Positions 26,343 to 36,899 are shown, numbered from the stretch's first letter. The stretch: DNA of 64,000 nucleotides from Alphaproteobacteria bacterium (GCA_030427145.1 JAUHWT010000010.1:114910-178909); one strand, 5' to 3'. Made by a program: numbers and translations. The notes: a model not told the origin generated them from the sequence alone.

Positions 26343-27908
26343 TCACTCTTTCGGCAGGAATTCCCGGAGGTTGCTGAGGGTGTCAGCTTCAGCAGCGGGT
26401 TTATCGTCGCGGATGCGGGAAATGCGTGGAAAGCGCATGGCGACGCCGCTTTTGTGGCGGGTTGAGCGGTTGAGGCCTTCGAACGCAACTTCAACGACCT
26501 TTGCAGGTGCCACGGCCCGGACGGGGCCGAAGCGGTCGGTGGTGTTGTTGCGGACGAAACGGTCAAGTTCACGAAGCTCGGCGTCGGTGAAGCCAAAATA
26601 CGCCTTGCCGACGGGCACCAGCTGGTCACCGTCCCAAACGCCGAAAGTAAAATCGGAATAATAGCCCGACCGCTTGCCATGACCACGTTGCGCATAGAGC
26701 AGGACCGCGTCGATCAGCATGGGATCGCGCTTCCATTTGAACCAGGGACCCTTCATTCGGCCCGCCAGGTATGGGCTGTCCAGCCGCTTGATCATCACGC
26801 CCTCAACCACCGCATCCGGTGGATCGGCGCGAAGTGCGGCAAGGTCTTCCCAGGTCGCAAATGGCAGGAGCGTTGAAATGTCGATGCGGGGCTCATCGAT
26901 CTCCCTAACGAGGTTTTCGAGCGCTTTGCGCCGCCGTTCGAAAGGCAATTGTCGCAAGTCCTCGCTGCCATGCACAAGGAGGTCATAGGCGCGCAGTGCG
27001 GCGGGGTGGCTTGCGCGCATCTTCGCGGACACGGTTTTGCGGCCGAGACGCTTTTGCAGGTCACCGAATGGTGCAACCCGATCATCACGCCGGACCAACA
27101 GTTCACCATCAATGGTGCCTTCAAAGTTCAGGGCCTCAATGATGTCGGGAAAGGCGTTGGAAATCTCCTCTCCGGTCCGGGAATATAACCTGCGGATGCC
27201 ACGGTCATTGGTGGCCTGAACGCGAATGCCGTCCCATTTCCACTCCGCGGCGAACAGCGCTGGATCGAGGCTTTCCAGCGCTTCGAAATCCGTGGCTGTT
27301 GATAGCATGACCGGCCGGAACGGGGCATGCGCGGCGGCTTCGGGGCGCGGTCGACCCTCCGCCCAGGCGAAGAGTTCGGTGAATGGCGGCTCGAGACCGT
27401 GCCAGACTTCCTCGATACCGGTAACGTCCAGATCGCCATATTCCGCGACCGCCATGCGGGCCATACGCGCGGACACACCCACACGCATCCCGCCGGTTGC
27501 CAGTTTCAAAAAGGCGTATCGCTCTGACGGCCCAAGCTCATCCAGCTGACCAGAAATAAGGCGCGGCAGATCGGTTTTCGGTGTCTCCCGAAGGGTCTTG
27601 ATCACTACCGGCAACGGCGGGTCAGCACCCTGTTCCGGTCCATCCCAGATGAGCGCGATGGTTTCCGCAAGGTCTCCGACGAAGTCGTACGACAGTCGAA
27701 ACAGCTCCGGATCCACCCGCTCCCCGACGAGGCCACGCAGCAGGGATGGAGAGACGCGACGCAAATCGAGATCACCGGTGAGGGCCGCAAGCGCAAGCCC
27801 GCGGGTCGGATCGGGCGTTGCTGCAAAATAGTCCACGAGATGGCGGATCTTGCCAAGGCGTCGTGGCGTAAAGGCAAGCCGTTCGAGAAGGAGCGCGAAC
27901 TGTTTCAT
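26343..27908 (-). CDS. ATP-dependent DNA ligase (ligase-associated repair cluster type)
   Basis: 521-residue ATP-dependent DNA ligase. The adenylated lysine is Lys224 in EWKWDGIRVQ; DGELL, EGVMIKRLDSPY and WFKWKRDP supply the other nucleotidyltransferase motifs, and an OB-fold follows (about 400-510). The first ~200 residues are the DNA-binding domain seen in bacterial ligases that occur with an Lhr-type helicase, an Artemis-like exonuclease and a metallophosphoesterase. Here its ATG overlaps the stop of that exonuclease (ATGA), so the pair is translationally coupled. It probably seals breaks in DNA repair, beside the essential NAD-dependent ligase LigA. Confidence 0.93.
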   Translation of the reverse strand: MKQFALLLERLAFTPRRLGKIRHLVDYFAATPDPTRGLALAALTGDLDLRRVSPSLLRGLVGERVDPELFRLSYDFVGDLAETIALIWDGPEQGADPPLPVVIKTLRETPKTDLPRLISGQLDELGPSERYAFLKLATGGMRVGVSARMARMAVAEYGDLDVTGIEEVWHGLEPPFTELFAWAEGRPRPEAAAHAPFRPVMLSTATDFEALESLDPALFAAEWKWDGIRVQATNDRGIRRLYSRTGEEISNAFPDIIEALNFEGTIDGELLVRRDDRVAPFGDLQKRLGRKTVSAKMRASHPAALRAYDLLVHGSEDLRQLPFERRRKALENLVREIDEPRIDISTLLPFATWEDLAALRADPPDAVVEGVMIKRLDSPYLAGRMKGPWFKWKRDPMLIDAVLLYAQRGHGKRSGYYSDFTFGVWDGDQLVPVGKAYFGFTDAELRELDRFVRNNTTDRFGPVRAVAPAKVVEVAFEGLNRSTRHKSGVAMRFPRISRIRDDKPAAEADTLSNLREFLPKE

Positions 27909-28915
27909 GACTCTACCTCGTCCTCGTAACCGACGAGGCGCAACGGCCTGGCCGCACGGCCGTTCATCTCACACCAGCGGATCACCGCGTCCTCGCGCCC
28001 ATGAGTTACCCAGGTTTCCTCCGGATCGAGCTCGGCAATCGTGCGCGTGAGGTCCGGCCAGTCGACATGATCGGAGATAATCAGCGGAAGCTCCACGCCT
28101 CTCTGGCGCGCCCGCGCCCGCACCTGCATCCAGCCGGACGCGAAACAGATGACCGGATCAGGGAACCTCTGCGCCCAGGTAGAGGCAAACGCCGATGGCG
28201 GACCCAGTATGATGGCTCCCGCAAAATCGGCTTTGCCGCCGCGTTCGACCGTTGCCGCACGCAGATCGCCCAGCGCGACACCCTGACTTACGTGATATTC
28301 GCAAAGCCGCGCCAACGCGCCGTGGATATATATGGGCCCGTCCCATCCGGCGAGGCGCAGCAGCATGATGACGCGTTGTGCCTTGCCAAGCGCATAAACC
28401 CCAACGAGATGGCACCGCTCGGGGAAGGACTGCACGGAGACCAGCAGTTTTGAGATTTCCTTCATCGGGTCCGGATGACGAAACACGGGCAGACCAAATG
28501 TCGCTTCAGTTACGAAAATTTCGCAGGGCACCGGCTCGTACGGGGCGCAGGCCGGGCTTGGCACGCGGGAATAGTCGCCTGAGACAACCGCCCGCCGACC
28601 GCCCTGCTCCACCGCTATCTGGGCTGAACCCAACACGTGACCTGCCGGGTGAAAAGTGACTCTGGTATCGCCGACGGTCGTGGCTCCGTCGGCGATCTGA
28701 CGTGACCCGGTGAAATCCTCGCCATAGCGGATGGCCATGATATCAAGGGTTTGCGCTGTTGCGAGCACTGCGCCATGACCGGCCCGGGCGTGATCGGCAT
28801 GGCCGTGGGTGATCAGCGCTTTGGGAACCGGCCGCACCGGGTCGATGTGAAAGCCGCCTGCGGGACAGTAGAGTCCCTCCGGCGTGTTGGTCAGGATATC
28901 GGCGGCACTGTCCAC
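27905..28915 (-). CDS. Ligase-associated DNA exonuclease (metallo-beta-lactamase fold)
   Basis: 336-residue nuclease of the SNM1/Pso2/Artemis-like group. The metal-binding motif is ITHGHADHARAG, followed by HPAGHVLGSAQI and VVSGDYSRVPSP, giving the further His and Asp ligands. Family members degrade DNA with manganese. I take the GTG at 28915 as start (VDSAADILTNTPEGLYCPAGG), because the upstream 99 open codons are unlike the family; its ribosome site is weak. It is coupled to the ATP-dependent ligase. The usual Lhr-Core helicase and metallophosphoesterase partners are not next to it. Confidence 0.9.
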   Translation of the reverse strand: MDSAADILTNTPEGLYCPAGGFHIDPVRPVPKALITHGHADHARAGHGAVLATAQTLDIMAIRYGEDFTGSRQIADGATTVGDTRVTFHPAGHVLGSAQIAVEQGGRRAVVSGDYSRVPSPACAPYEPVPCEIFVTEATFGLPVFRHPDPMKEISKLLVSVQSFPERCHLVGVYALGKAQRVIMLLRLAGWDGPIYIHGALARLCEYHVSQGVALGDLRAATVERGGKADFAGAIILGPPSAFASTWAQRFPDPVICFASGWMQVRARARQRGVELPLIISDHVDWPDLTRTIAELDPEETWVTHGREDAVIRWCEMNGRAARPLRLVGYEDEVES

Positions 28916-29095
28916 TGTTTTTGATCGATCCCGGGGTCTATTGCGTAGATTTGGTAAAGCGAAGTTACTCCCTGCCAACTCGCATGTCTCGGGTGCGGTT
29001 CCCCGAAACGACAGAACGACAGGAACGGATAGGGACATCCGGGTGTTGTGCGTTGGTGCGACAGGACACGGACAGGGTCGGGATTTGATAAAACG

Positions 29096-29803
29096 ATGAA
29101 GACGGAAAACTGGGCTATCATGGTAGCGGCCGCCGCGGTTGCATTTACGATTGCACCGACATTGACCGAGCCGTTTCAGGGCTATTCGGCCGATCAACTG
29201 CCCTATCCGCAAACCGACCGCGCCATTCAGCCGCCGGGCTGGGCATTCTCCATTTGGGGTGTGATTTATCTGTGGATGGTTGCCGGCAGCCTCTATGGAG
29301 TATGGAAGGCACGCGGAAACCCACGTTGGGCGGCAATGCGCCCGCCACTTTTTGTTGCTTTGGCGCTTGGGACATTCTGGCTTGCGATTGCCAACGCGTC
29401 GCCGCTCCTTGCCACGCTTGCGATCGTGCTCATGGCCGGCTTTGCGGTCGTGGCACTCCTTCGCACGACTGATGAGGACTGGTGGTGGCAGGCCGCGCCG
29501 GTGGCGCTGTTTGCAGGCTGGCTGACGGCTGCAACCGGCGTCGGCACCGCCATCGTACTTGCCGGATACGGTGTCTTGAGCGGGACCGCTGCGGGAATCG
29601 CCGCTCTTTTCACCGTACTTGTTGCGGGCTTCGGCGTGCTGGCCGCGAAGCCGGGGGCCTGGCCCTACGCGCTGGCGGTTGGCTGGGCTTTGTTCGGGAT
29701 AACGGTTGGAGGCCTGGGAGGCGACGAGCGCATCGTACCTGTCATCGCGGGGCTCGGACTTGTGGTACTAACGGTAAAAACTGTTCGGGGAGTTTTGCGA
29801 TGA
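29096..29803 (+). CDS. TspO/MBR-related tryptophan-rich membrane protein
   Basis: 235-residue inner-membrane protein with about seven hydrophobic segments and many tryptophans. The block PPGWAFSIWGVIYLWMVAGSLYGVW (about residues 43-67) resembles the TspO core PP-W-F-W-LY pattern. TspO proteins bind tetrapyrroles and influence their transport or light and oxygen responses. It is longer than the usual ~160-residue TspO, so this is a related subfamily rather than a canonical member. Its stop overlaps the start of the photolyase gene (ATGA), linking it to a light-related function. Start at ATG 29096; the frame is open 16 codons earlier. Confidence 0.72.
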   Translation: MKTENWAIMVAAAAVAFTIAPTLTEPFQGYSADQLPYPQTDRAIQPPGWAFSIWGVIYLWMVAGSLYGVWKARGNPRWAAMRPPLFVALALGTFWLAIANASPLLATLAIVLMAGFAVVALLRTTDEDWWWQAAPVALFAGWLTAATGVGTAIVLAGYGVLSGTAAGIAALFTVLVAGFGVLAAKPGAWPYALAVGWALFGITVGGLGGDERIVPVIAGLGLVVLTVKTVRGVLR

Positions 29804-31311
29804 CGCGGGGTCTGCATTTGATTTTGGGAGATCAGCTCACACCATCTCTGCTCGATGAGTGCGATCCGGACAGGGACGTGGTGGTGATGGCCGAGGTTCG
29901 CGCGGAGGCAACCTACGTTTCCCACCACCCCAAAAAAATCGCCTTCTGTTTTTCAGCCATGCGCCATTTCGCTGAAGAGTTGCGCGATGACGGTTGGACT
30001 GTTGATTACACGAAATACGACGACAGCGACGCAAAAACATCGATTTCAGAGGCGCTGGAGGCCGCGGTAAAGGAGCATGATCCAGACGAGATCCACGCGG
30101 TTGAACCTGGCGAGCATCGGCTGGTTAAAGAGCTGTCTGACTTCAAGCACGAAGTCACCATGCGCCAAGACCCTCGGTTCATCTCAACCGCTGAAGCTTT
30201 TGAGGAATGGGCCGACGGGCGCAAGGAGTTGCGCATGGAATGGTTCTATCGCGACATGCGGAAACAAACCGGGCTGTTGATGGAGGGGGACGATCCGGTA
30301 GGGGGCAAGTGGAACCTCGACGGGGAAAACCGCGAGGCCGCCGGATCCGATGTAAAGCTGCCTGAGCCCAGAACCTTCGAACTTGACAAGGTGACCGAAG
30401 AGGTTCTCGACCTCGTTGAGAAGGAATTTGGGGACAATTTCGGAACGCTCCGCCCGTTTAAGTTTGCCGTCACCCGAAATGACGCGGAGGCCGCTTTTGA
30501 TCATTTCATTGAGAAGGCCCTGCCCGATTTCGGCACCTATCAGGATGCCATGCTGACCGGTGAGCGGTTTCTCTTCCACTCAGTCATTTCGCCCTACCTG
30601 AATGCAGGGCTTCTCGATCCTTTGGACGTCTGTCGGCGCGCGGAGCAAGCCTATCACGACGGCGACGCACCGCTGAACTCAGTCGAGGGGTTCATCCGGC
30701 AGATCATTGGATGGCGTGAATACGTGCGGCGCATCTACTTCCATGACGGGCCGGGATACACGAAATGCAACGGGCTGAAAGCCAACCGGTCCCTTCCCAA
30801 ATACTACTGGACCGGCGAAACAGACATGCGCTGCATGTCGGAGGCGATCACCCAGACACGTGACGAGGCCTATGCCCATCACATCCAGCGGCTGATGATC
30901 ACCGGCAATTTTGCCCTGCTGGCCGGGGTTGATCCTGCGGAGGTGCATGAATGGTACTTGGCGGTCTATATCGACGCCTACGAGTGGGTTGAGGCGCCCA
31001 ATACGATTGGCATGAGCCAATACGCCGATGGCGGCCTTATGGGCTCGAAACCCTATGTGTCAGGCGGGAACTACATCAATAAGATGTCCGACTACTGTAA
31101 GAACTGCTCTTACAAGGTCAGCAAGAAAACCGAGGAGGACGCCTGCCCGTTCAACGCGCTTTACTGGCATTTCCTGGACCGCCACCGCAAAAAGTTGGGA
31201 GCCAATACCCGGTTGGGCAACATGTATCGCACGTGGGACCGCATGGCTGACAAACAGGAAGCGTACCTTAGACGGGCAAATGATCTGCTGGAGCGGATTG
31301 ACGATCTTTGA
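29800..31311 (+). CDS. FeS-containing bacterial cryptochrome/(6-4) photolyase (CryB/PhrB family)
   Basis: 503-residue flavoprotein of the FeS-BCP class, using FAD and a second chromophore to repair (6-4) DNA photoproducts or sense blue light. The first ~130 residues form the Rossmann-like antenna domain (LHLILGDQLTP). The [4Fe-4S] ligands appear to be Cys345, Cys433, Cys436 and Cys449 (RCMSEA, YCKNC, DACPFN), with the same spacing as the known ligands of Agrobacterium PhrB. The photolyase block GWREYVRRIY and the C-terminal FAD region are present. The ATG at 29800 overlaps the TspO-like gene's stop; the longer open frame upstream is its shadow. Confidence 0.92.
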   Translation: MTRGLHLILGDQLTPSLLDECDPDRDVVVMAEVRAEATYVSHHPKKIAFCFSAMRHFAEELRDDGWTVDYTKYDDSDAKTSISEALEAAVKEHDPDEIHAVEPGEHRLVKELSDFKHEVTMRQDPRFISTAEAFEEWADGRKELRMEWFYRDMRKQTGLLMEGDDPVGGKWNLDGENREAAGSDVKLPEPRTFELDKVTEEVLDLVEKEFGDNFGTLRPFKFAVTRNDAEAAFDHFIEKALPDFGTYQDAMLTGERFLFHSVISPYLNAGLLDPLDVCRRAEQAYHDGDAPLNSVEGFIRQIIGWREYVRRIYFHDGPGYTKCNGLKANRSLPKYYWTGETDMRCMSEAITQTRDEAYAHHIQRLMITGNFALLAGVDPAEVHEWYLAVYIDAYEWVEAPNTIGMSQYADGGLMGSKPYVSGGNYINKMSDYCKNCSYKVSKKTEEDACPFNALYWHFLDRHRKKLGANTRLGNMYRTWDRMADKQEAYLRRANDLLERIDDL

Positions 31312-31379
31312 TCGGATAGTCGCACGGCCGGAGCGCGAAATATCACTCCACCGCTGCACACGCGGAGTATGGCTCTCGG

Positions 31380-34300
31380 TTACAGTGAATTCTCCTGTAC
31401 GTCTTTCGGTTTCCCTTTCGCCCATTCCCGCAGGGACTGGAGCAGCACATAGAGCACCGGAATGATAATCACGCCGATAATACTGGCCGCCAGCATGCCC
31501 CCGAAGACGGCGACGCCGATTGCCTTCTGGCTTGCGGCACCGGCGCCGGAAGCGGCAATAAGCGGGACCACACCAAGCAGGAAGGACAGGGCCGTCATCA
31601 TAACGGCGCGGAACCTTTGGCGGGCGGCCTCAAGGGCCGCATCGCGGATCGAGGCCCCCTGGGCGCGTTGCTCCATCGCAAATTCGACAATCAGGATGGC
31701 GTTTTTGGAGGCCAGGCCCACAAGCATGATCATCCCGATCTGCGTGTAGAGGTCCACATCACGCCCGGTAACCAGCACGGCTGCCAATGCGCCGAAAAGG
31801 GCGACGGTTACGGACAGGAGGATACCCGTCGGAATCGTCCAACTCTCATACTGTCCAACCAGAAACAGATATCCGAACACAATAGCGGCCAGCAGCACCA
31901 GCACAACCGTGCCACCGGCATCAAGCTGCTGCTGCGCCGTGCCGGTCCACTCGTATGCATATCCTGGTGGCAGAGCCGTGGCTGCCTCCTCCTGCAAGAT
32001 GCGAATGGCGTCGCCCGTGGAATACCCTGGCGCGGGAACGGCCGTGACGGTCGCGGCACGGAAAAGATTGTACCGGTTCAGCAGGACGGGCCCGAGGATT
32101 TTTTCGACGTTAACGAGTGTAGCGAGCGGAACCATCTGTCCGTTCGCGTTGCGCACATGCAGGCGTCCGATATCCTCTACCGTGTCGCGGTATGTGGCGT
32201 CGGCCTGGATCATCACGCGGTACACCTTGCCGAACAGGTTCATGTCATTGACATAAATCGAGCCCAGATGCGCCTGAAGCGTCTGAAACACGTCGCTGAT
32301 AGGTATCCCAAGACTGCGGGTCTTCTCCCGGTCGAGGTCGACGTAGAGTTTCGGGACGGTTGCACTGAAACTGGTGTAGGACTGCGCGATTTCCGGGCGT
32401 TGATTGGCGGAGTAGACCAGCGAATTGACGGCGGCTGACAGGTCGCCCGGGGTGCCGCCACCGGTCTGCTGGACCTTCATTTCAACACCGGCGCTGACGC
32501 CCAGACCGCTGATGGGAGGCGGGTTGAAGGCAATCACCTTTGCTGACACCTCCTGGTTCGCGATGCCGTAAATGCGTTGCAGAATGCCACCCGCGCTCAA
32601 CTCCGGCGTTTGGCGTTCCTCCCAGTTGTGCAGGTTCACAATGATCATCGCACCGTTGGACCCCACGCCGTTGAGCATGCTGAAGCCGTTGACCTCAACG
32701 GTGTTTGCAACACCCGGCAGTTCCTGAAGCTGCTGGTTGATCCGCGCGGAAACAGCCTCCGTCCTCTGAACCGTGGCGGCGTCGGGTAGCTGGATGTCCA
32801 CGAAGAGGTAGCCGTTATCCTCAAGCGGCAGAAAGCCCTTTGGCAGGGAGGTCATCATCGTGGATGATGCGGCACCAAGCGCGATCAAAATCGCCAGGCC
32901 AATCAGAGGCACCCGCAGAAGCCGCCCGACGATGCCGGCATACCCGTCCCGGGTCGCCCCAACGCCTTTTTCAAATTTCGCAAGCAACCCCTTCGGTGGC
33001 CCCGACCGCTTTTTCAGAACCATCGCGCAAAGCGCCGGTGACAGGGTCAGCGCGTTGATTGAAGAGATCACAACGGCCACGGAGATGGTCACAGCGAACT
33101 GCGAAAAGAGCCGCCCCGATATGCCTGGCATGAACGTCACCGGCACAAAAACGGCCAGCAGGACCAGCGTGGTCGCGATAACAGGTGTCGTGATCTGCCC
33201 CATGGCCTTGGCGGTCGCCTCCGCCGGGCTCAGCCCCTCCTCCGCGATTATGCGTTCGACGTTTTCAACCACGACAATAGCGTCATCAACCACGATGCCA
33301 ATGGCCAGAACGAGCGCGAATAGTGAGATCGTATTGAGCGACATGCCCAGCAGAAGCAGAAAGGCAAACGTGCCGATCAGGGAGACGGGAATGGCGACGG
33401 CAGGGATGAGCGTGGCGCGGAAGCTGCCGAGGAAAATGAAGACAACCGACATCACCAGAACGAATGTCAGGATCAGGGTCGAGACCACGTCGTTCAGGGA
33501 CTGCTGGACGAAATCGGTACTGTCGAACGGCACGGCATAGGTCACGTCCTGAGGGAATGCACGCGAGAGCCGTTCAAGCTCGGCATAAACACCTTCGGCA
33601 ACGGCGAGAGCGTTTTCACCCGGGGCCTGGTAGACGGCAAGCACGGTTGCAGGCTGCCCCGCGAAGCGACCGGAGACGGAATACGTGCTGGCCCCGAGTT
33701 CAACACGCGCGATGTCACGGATGCGCAGGACGCTACCGGACTCGCCTGCGCGGATGATGATGTTTCCAAACTCTTCGGCCGTGGTGAGGCGGCCCTGGGC
33801 GGTAACAGTGTATTGGAACTGCTGGTTTTCCGGAGCGGGCGGTGCGCCGATGGCGCCTGCCGATACGGTCAGGTTCTGCTCACGGATGGCGTTGATCACG
33901 TCGCTCTGCGTGACCCCAAGTCCGGTCATGCGGTCGGGATCCATCCAGATGCGCATGGCGTATGCGAAATCAGTCAGAACCTCGGCCTTGCCAACGCCCG
34001 GCACACGGGCAAGAGCATCTTTCAGGTTGATCGAGGCATAGTTGGACAGGAACACCTCGTCATACGTGCCTTCCGGAGAAAACAGCGTAGCCACCAGAAG
34101 CATGCTGGTGGATGATTTTTCAGTCACAACGCCCGTCGAGGTAACCTCGGTGGGAAGGCCGGACACCGCCTGCGCCACGCGGTTTTGCACATTGACCGTA
34201 GCGATGGTCGGGTCGGTCCCAACCTCAAACGTGACGGACAGGCCATAACTGCCCGTATCCGTGCTGTCGGAGGACATGTAGATCATGTCCTCAACGCCGT

Positions 34301-34511
34301 TCACCTCCGCCTCAATAGGTGCGGCAACAGTGTTCTCAACGGTTTCCGCATTGGCACCGGTATAGCTGGCGGAGACGTTCACCACCGGCGGGGTAATGTC
34401 CGGAAACTGCTCGACCGGGAGAACCGCATACGCGATCAGGCCCATGATCGTGAGAACGGTCGAGATAACAATGGCCAGCTTGGGCCGTTTGATGAAGACC
34501 GTTGAAAGCAT
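31380..34511 (-). CDS. RND multidrug efflux permease, AcrB/MexB (HAE1) type
   Basis: 1043-residue inner-membrane transporter, the full length for the hydrophobe/amphiphile efflux family. After the first transmembrane helix ([20 protein letters not shown]) come the porter and docking loops, and the proton-relay helix contains [18 protein letters not shown] with the paired Asp residues. The second half repeats the layout, with the [14 protein letters not shown] block. It pumps drugs, detergents or metabolites across the envelope using the proton gradient. It lies three bases after the membrane fusion protein gene. No outer-membrane factor gene is adjacent, so it probably shares a TolC-type channel from elsewhere. 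Confidence 0.96.
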   Translation of the reverse strand: MLSTVFIKRPKLAIVISTVLTIMGLIAYAVLPVEQFPDITPPVVNVSASYTGANAETVENTVAAPIEAEVNGVEDMIYMSSDSTDTGSYGLSVTFEVGTDPTIATVNVQNRVAQAVSGLPTEVTSTGVVTEKSSTSMLLVATLFSPEGTYDEVFLSNYASINLKDALARVPGVGKAEVLTDFAYAMRIWMDPDRMTGLGVTQSDVINAIREQNLTVSAGAIGAPPAPENQQFQYTVTAQGRLTTAEEFGNIIIRAGESGSVLRIRDIARVELGASTYSVSGRFAGQPATVLAVYQAPGENALAVAEGVYAELERLSRAFPQDVTYAVPFDSTDFVQQSLNDVVSTLILTFVLVMSVVFIFLGSFRATLIPAVAIPVSLIGTFAFLLLLGMSLNTISLFALVLAIGIVVDDAIVVVENVERIIAEEGLSPAEATAKAMGQITTPVIATTLVLLAVFVPVTFMPGISGRLFSQFAVTISVAVVISSINALTLSPALCAMVLKKRSGPPKGLLAKFEKGVGATRDGYAGIVGRLLRVPLIGLAILIALGAASSTMMTSLPKGFLPLEDNGYLFVDIQLPDAATVQRTEAVSARINQQLQELPGVANTVEVNGFSMLNGVGSNGAMIIVNLHNWEERQTPELSAGGILQRIYGIANQEVSAKVIAFNPPPISGLGVSAGVEMKVQQTGGGTPGDLSAAVNSLVYSANQRPEIAQSYTSFSATVPKLYVDLDREKTRSLGIPISDVFQTLQAHLGSIYVNDMNLFGKVYRVMIQADATYRDTVEDIGRLHVRNANGQMVPLATLVNVEKILGPVLLNRYNLFRAATVTAVPAPGYSTGDAIRILQEEAATALPPGYAYEWTGTAQQQLDAGGTVVLVLLAAIVFGYLFLVGQYESWTIPTGILLSVTVALFGALAAVLVTGRDVDLYTQIGMIMLVGLASKNAILIVEFAMEQRAQGASIRDAALEAARQRFRAVMMTALSFLLGVVPLIAASGAGAASQKAIGVAVFGGMLAASIIGVIIIPVLYVLLQSLREWAKGKPKDVQENSL

Positions 34512-34514
34512 GGA

Positions 34515-35687
34515 TCAGTTTCCTCCGGCGTCACCGATGGCGGTGCCTGACAGCACCGCGTCGACGGCCACACCCGGTCTGACCCTCTGTAGGCCCTCGA
34601 CTATGATGCTTTCGCCCTCACGCAGCCCATCAGAGACGACCACCTCGGTGCCTTCCTGCGGTCCGAGACGAACGTAACGCTGCTCGACGAGTTGCTGGTC
34701 GGTCACGACAAGGACAAAGTCACCCCGCTGGTCCCGCTGCACCGCATTTTGAGGGATCAGCACGCTCAGGGTCGGTTCGAGCGCCTCAATCACCACGGAG
34801 ACAAACCCGCCATCGAGGATAAGCTGCCGCTCGTTCTCAAATTCGGCGCGGACGGCGATGGTCCCAGTCGTGGGATCGATACGGTTGTCGAGAAAAACGA
34901 GCCGCCCGGCTTCCTCCACCAGAGTGCCGTCCGGCAGCTGCACAAAAACCGACGGAGATTTGCCGCTGGCAACAAGTTCCGCAATTCCTACGTCAAGCTG
35001 GCTCAGTACGGTCAGAAGCTGCGGTTCGGAGAGCGAAAAAGTCACGTACATGGGGGAGTCGCGCACGATGGTCGCCAGAACGCCCGAAGACGGGCCGACG
35101 AGCGCGCCGGGGCTGACATTGGTACGGCCGATGCGGCCTTCAAACGGAGCTTTGATTTCCGTGCGGGCCAGGTTGAGTTCCGCCTGCTGGAGAGCGGCTT
35201 TGGCCGACGCGAGGTCAGCCTCGGCGACTTTGGAGTCAGCCTCGGCAAAATCGACTTCGGACTGCGAAATGGTGTCGCGCTGAAGCAATTCGGTTTTCCT
35301 CGCCAGTTCAAGGTGAGCAAGGTTCACATTGGCTTCGGCGCGCTGAACAGCGGCCTGCTGCGCTGCGACTTCCGCCTCGTATGTGTCCGGTTCGATGCGG
35401 AAAATCAGATCACCCTGGTTCACCTGGGCGCCGTCCGCCACGACTATTTCCACGAGGCTTCCCGTGACCTGGGCTATCAGATCCGTTTTTTCGTGTGCCT
35501 CACCACGTCCGATAAAGGTCGCCTGACGCGTGAGCTCCTCGGTATAGGCGGCCGAGATCGTAACTTTTGGAGCGGTGTCATCCTGAGCCCGGGCAGTTGA
35601 CATTGCGAACAACGCCAACGTGCAGACCAGTGCAACGCAGCACGCTGCCAAGGGACGACGGAAACTTTGGACGGGAATGGCAGCCAT
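34515..35687 (-). CDS. RND efflux periplasmic adaptor (membrane fusion protein)
   Basis: 390-residue periplasmic adaptor that connects the RND pump to the outer-membrane channel. An N-terminal signal (PLAACCVALVCTLALFAMSTARA) is followed by a lipoyl half-motif (GSLVEIVVADGAQVNQGDLIFRIEPD), an alpha hairpin (about 95-165) and the second lipoyl half (KAPFEGRIGRTNVSPGALVG), then a beta-barrel domain. A GAGGTGAT site precedes the ATG. The cysteines in the signal are not in a clear lipobox. It is co-transcribed with the RND permease. No dedicated repressor is adjacent. Confidence 0.94.
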   Translation of the reverse strand: MAAIPVQSFRRPLAACCVALVCTLALFAMSTARAQDDTAPKVTISAAYTEELTRQATFIGRGEAHEKTDLIAQVTGSLVEIVVADGAQVNQGDLIFRIEPDTYEAEVAAQQAAVQRAEANVNLAHLELARKTELLQRDTISQSEVDFAEADSKVAEADLASAKAALQQAELNLARTEIKAPFEGRIGRTNVSPGALVGPSSGVLATIVRDSPMYVTFSLSEPQLLTVLSQLDVGIAELVASGKSPSVFVQLPDGTLVEEAGRLVFLDNRIDPTTGTIAVRAEFENERQLILDGGFVSVVIEALEPTLSVLIPQNAVQRDQRGDFVLVVTDQQLVEQRYVRLGPQEGTEVVVSDGLREGESIIVEGLQRVRPGVAVDAVLSGTAIGDAGGN

Positions 35688-35845
35688 GGGATATCACCTC
35701 AAGCCGGGGCACTACATCGCCGGTACTTTGAAAGGTTCCCATGGAAAAAGCCACCTCAGTTTGGGTGTAATTGGCCCCTCACCTCCAAATTTGATCGTCG
35801 CCAGATTTCTCCGTTATCGGGCCTGCTTGGACAATGCGATGAACC

Positions 35846-36775
35846 TTAGATGTCGGCACGGACGATCAACTCATCCACCTGGCCGCCCGCGAAATACCCG
35901 GTGCAGCGGTCAACAAACATCCTTACCAGACGCCTCTGCGGGCCGGAGGCAAGGCCAACCGAGAGCGTAACGCCCGACCCCTTGCCCGCAATCGGAACAC
36001 AGCTGATACCCTCGCCGGCATAGGCCGGCACGGACCGGGGACGCATGTTCAAAAGACAGACGCCCAGCCCTTCGGCAACAAGGGAGCGCGCCATCTCTGT
36101 TGAATTGGTCGTGGCGACGATCCTGAAATGCGCCCCGCTTTCCTCAATCAGTTCCATGTAATACCCACGCGCGGCCGGCCGATCGAGCAGGATCAGCGGT
36201 TCGCGCCCGAATTCCGAAATCGTCACGGACTGCCTGCCGGCCAAAGGCGACTGCTTCGGACACAGGCAATACGTGGGCGCGAACACCAGTGGTTGCACCG
36301 CAATTTGCGGGTGTGGCACCTCCTCGACGAAGAAAATAACGTCGAACTGACCCTCGAGGAGGCCGTTACGGACCGTATCGTTATTCCCTTCCGTGAATGA
36401 AAACGTCACATCCGGATGTTTTTCCTGCAGCGGATGTATGATTGAGGGCAGGAACGCGGGCGCGATGGGGGCATTGTATCCGATCGAGAGCGTTCCGGTC
36501 ACGCCCGACTGCAGATCCGACACGTCACTCAGCAGGAGGTCATAACGCTCCAGCAGGTCATCGATCCGCCGAAGCACATCGCGTCCCGCGCTGGTCGGGA
36601 AAACGCCCTTTGACCGCGCCCGAGTGGCCAGTGGCATCCCGAAAACCTCCTCCGCCTGGCCCAGGGCCGAGGCAATGGCCGACGGAGCGACATACATCAC
36701 CCCGGCCGCGGCACTGATGCTGCCGCTGCGCAGGGCCGCCTGAACGTATCGCATGGCGCGGAGAGAGAGGTCCAA
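35846..36775 (-). CDS. LysR-family transcriptional regulator
   Basis: 309-residue DNA-binding regulator. The N-terminal helix-turn-helix is RYVQAALRSGSISAAAGVMYVAPSAIASALGQAEE, and the C-terminal ~215 residues are the type 2 periplasmic-binding-like effector domain. The start is a TTG at 36775 with GGGAA upstream; an ATG at 36754 would cut into the helix-turn-helix. It is divergent from the FAD-GcvT gene at 36900, and an inverted repeat sits 12 bases before its start, a normal place for an autoregulated LysR operator. It probably controls that flavoprotein gene. Confidence 0.9.
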   Translation of the reverse strand: MDLSLRAMRYVQAALRSGSISAAAGVMYVAPSAIASALGQAEEVFGMPLATRARSKGVFPTSAGRDVLRRIDDLLERYDLLLSDVSDLQSGVTGTLSIGYNAPIAPAFLPSIIHPLQEKHPDVTFSFTEGNNDTVRNGLLEGQFDVIFFVEEVPHPQIAVQPLVFAPTYCLCPKQSPLAGRQSVTISEFGREPLILLDRPAARGYYMELIEESGAHFRIVATTNSTEMARSLVAEGLGVCLLNMRPRSVPAYAGEGISCVPIAGKGSGVTLSVGLASGPQRRLVRMFVDRCTGYFAGGQVDELIVRADI

Positions 36776-36786
36776 TTCGATTCCCT

Positions 36787-36825
36787 GAAAAAACAGAGGA
36801 TATACACCTCATAAATCTGTTTTTC
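36787..36825. promoter_or_regulatory. Candidate LysR operator
   Basis: GAAAAAACAGA (36787-36797) and TCTGTTTTTC (36816-36825) are inverted copies apart from one extra A, and a shorter GAGG/CCTC pair is nested inside. The site lies between the divergent LysR and FAD-GcvT genes. Assignment to this LysR is inference from position. Confidence 0.4.
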
Positions 36826-36899
36826 ATCGGTATGCGCAAGCGGATAGTTCTGAAGGCAACCCACGGACTCACCATCGCGCCACGAAAGGAACGCCCCTC

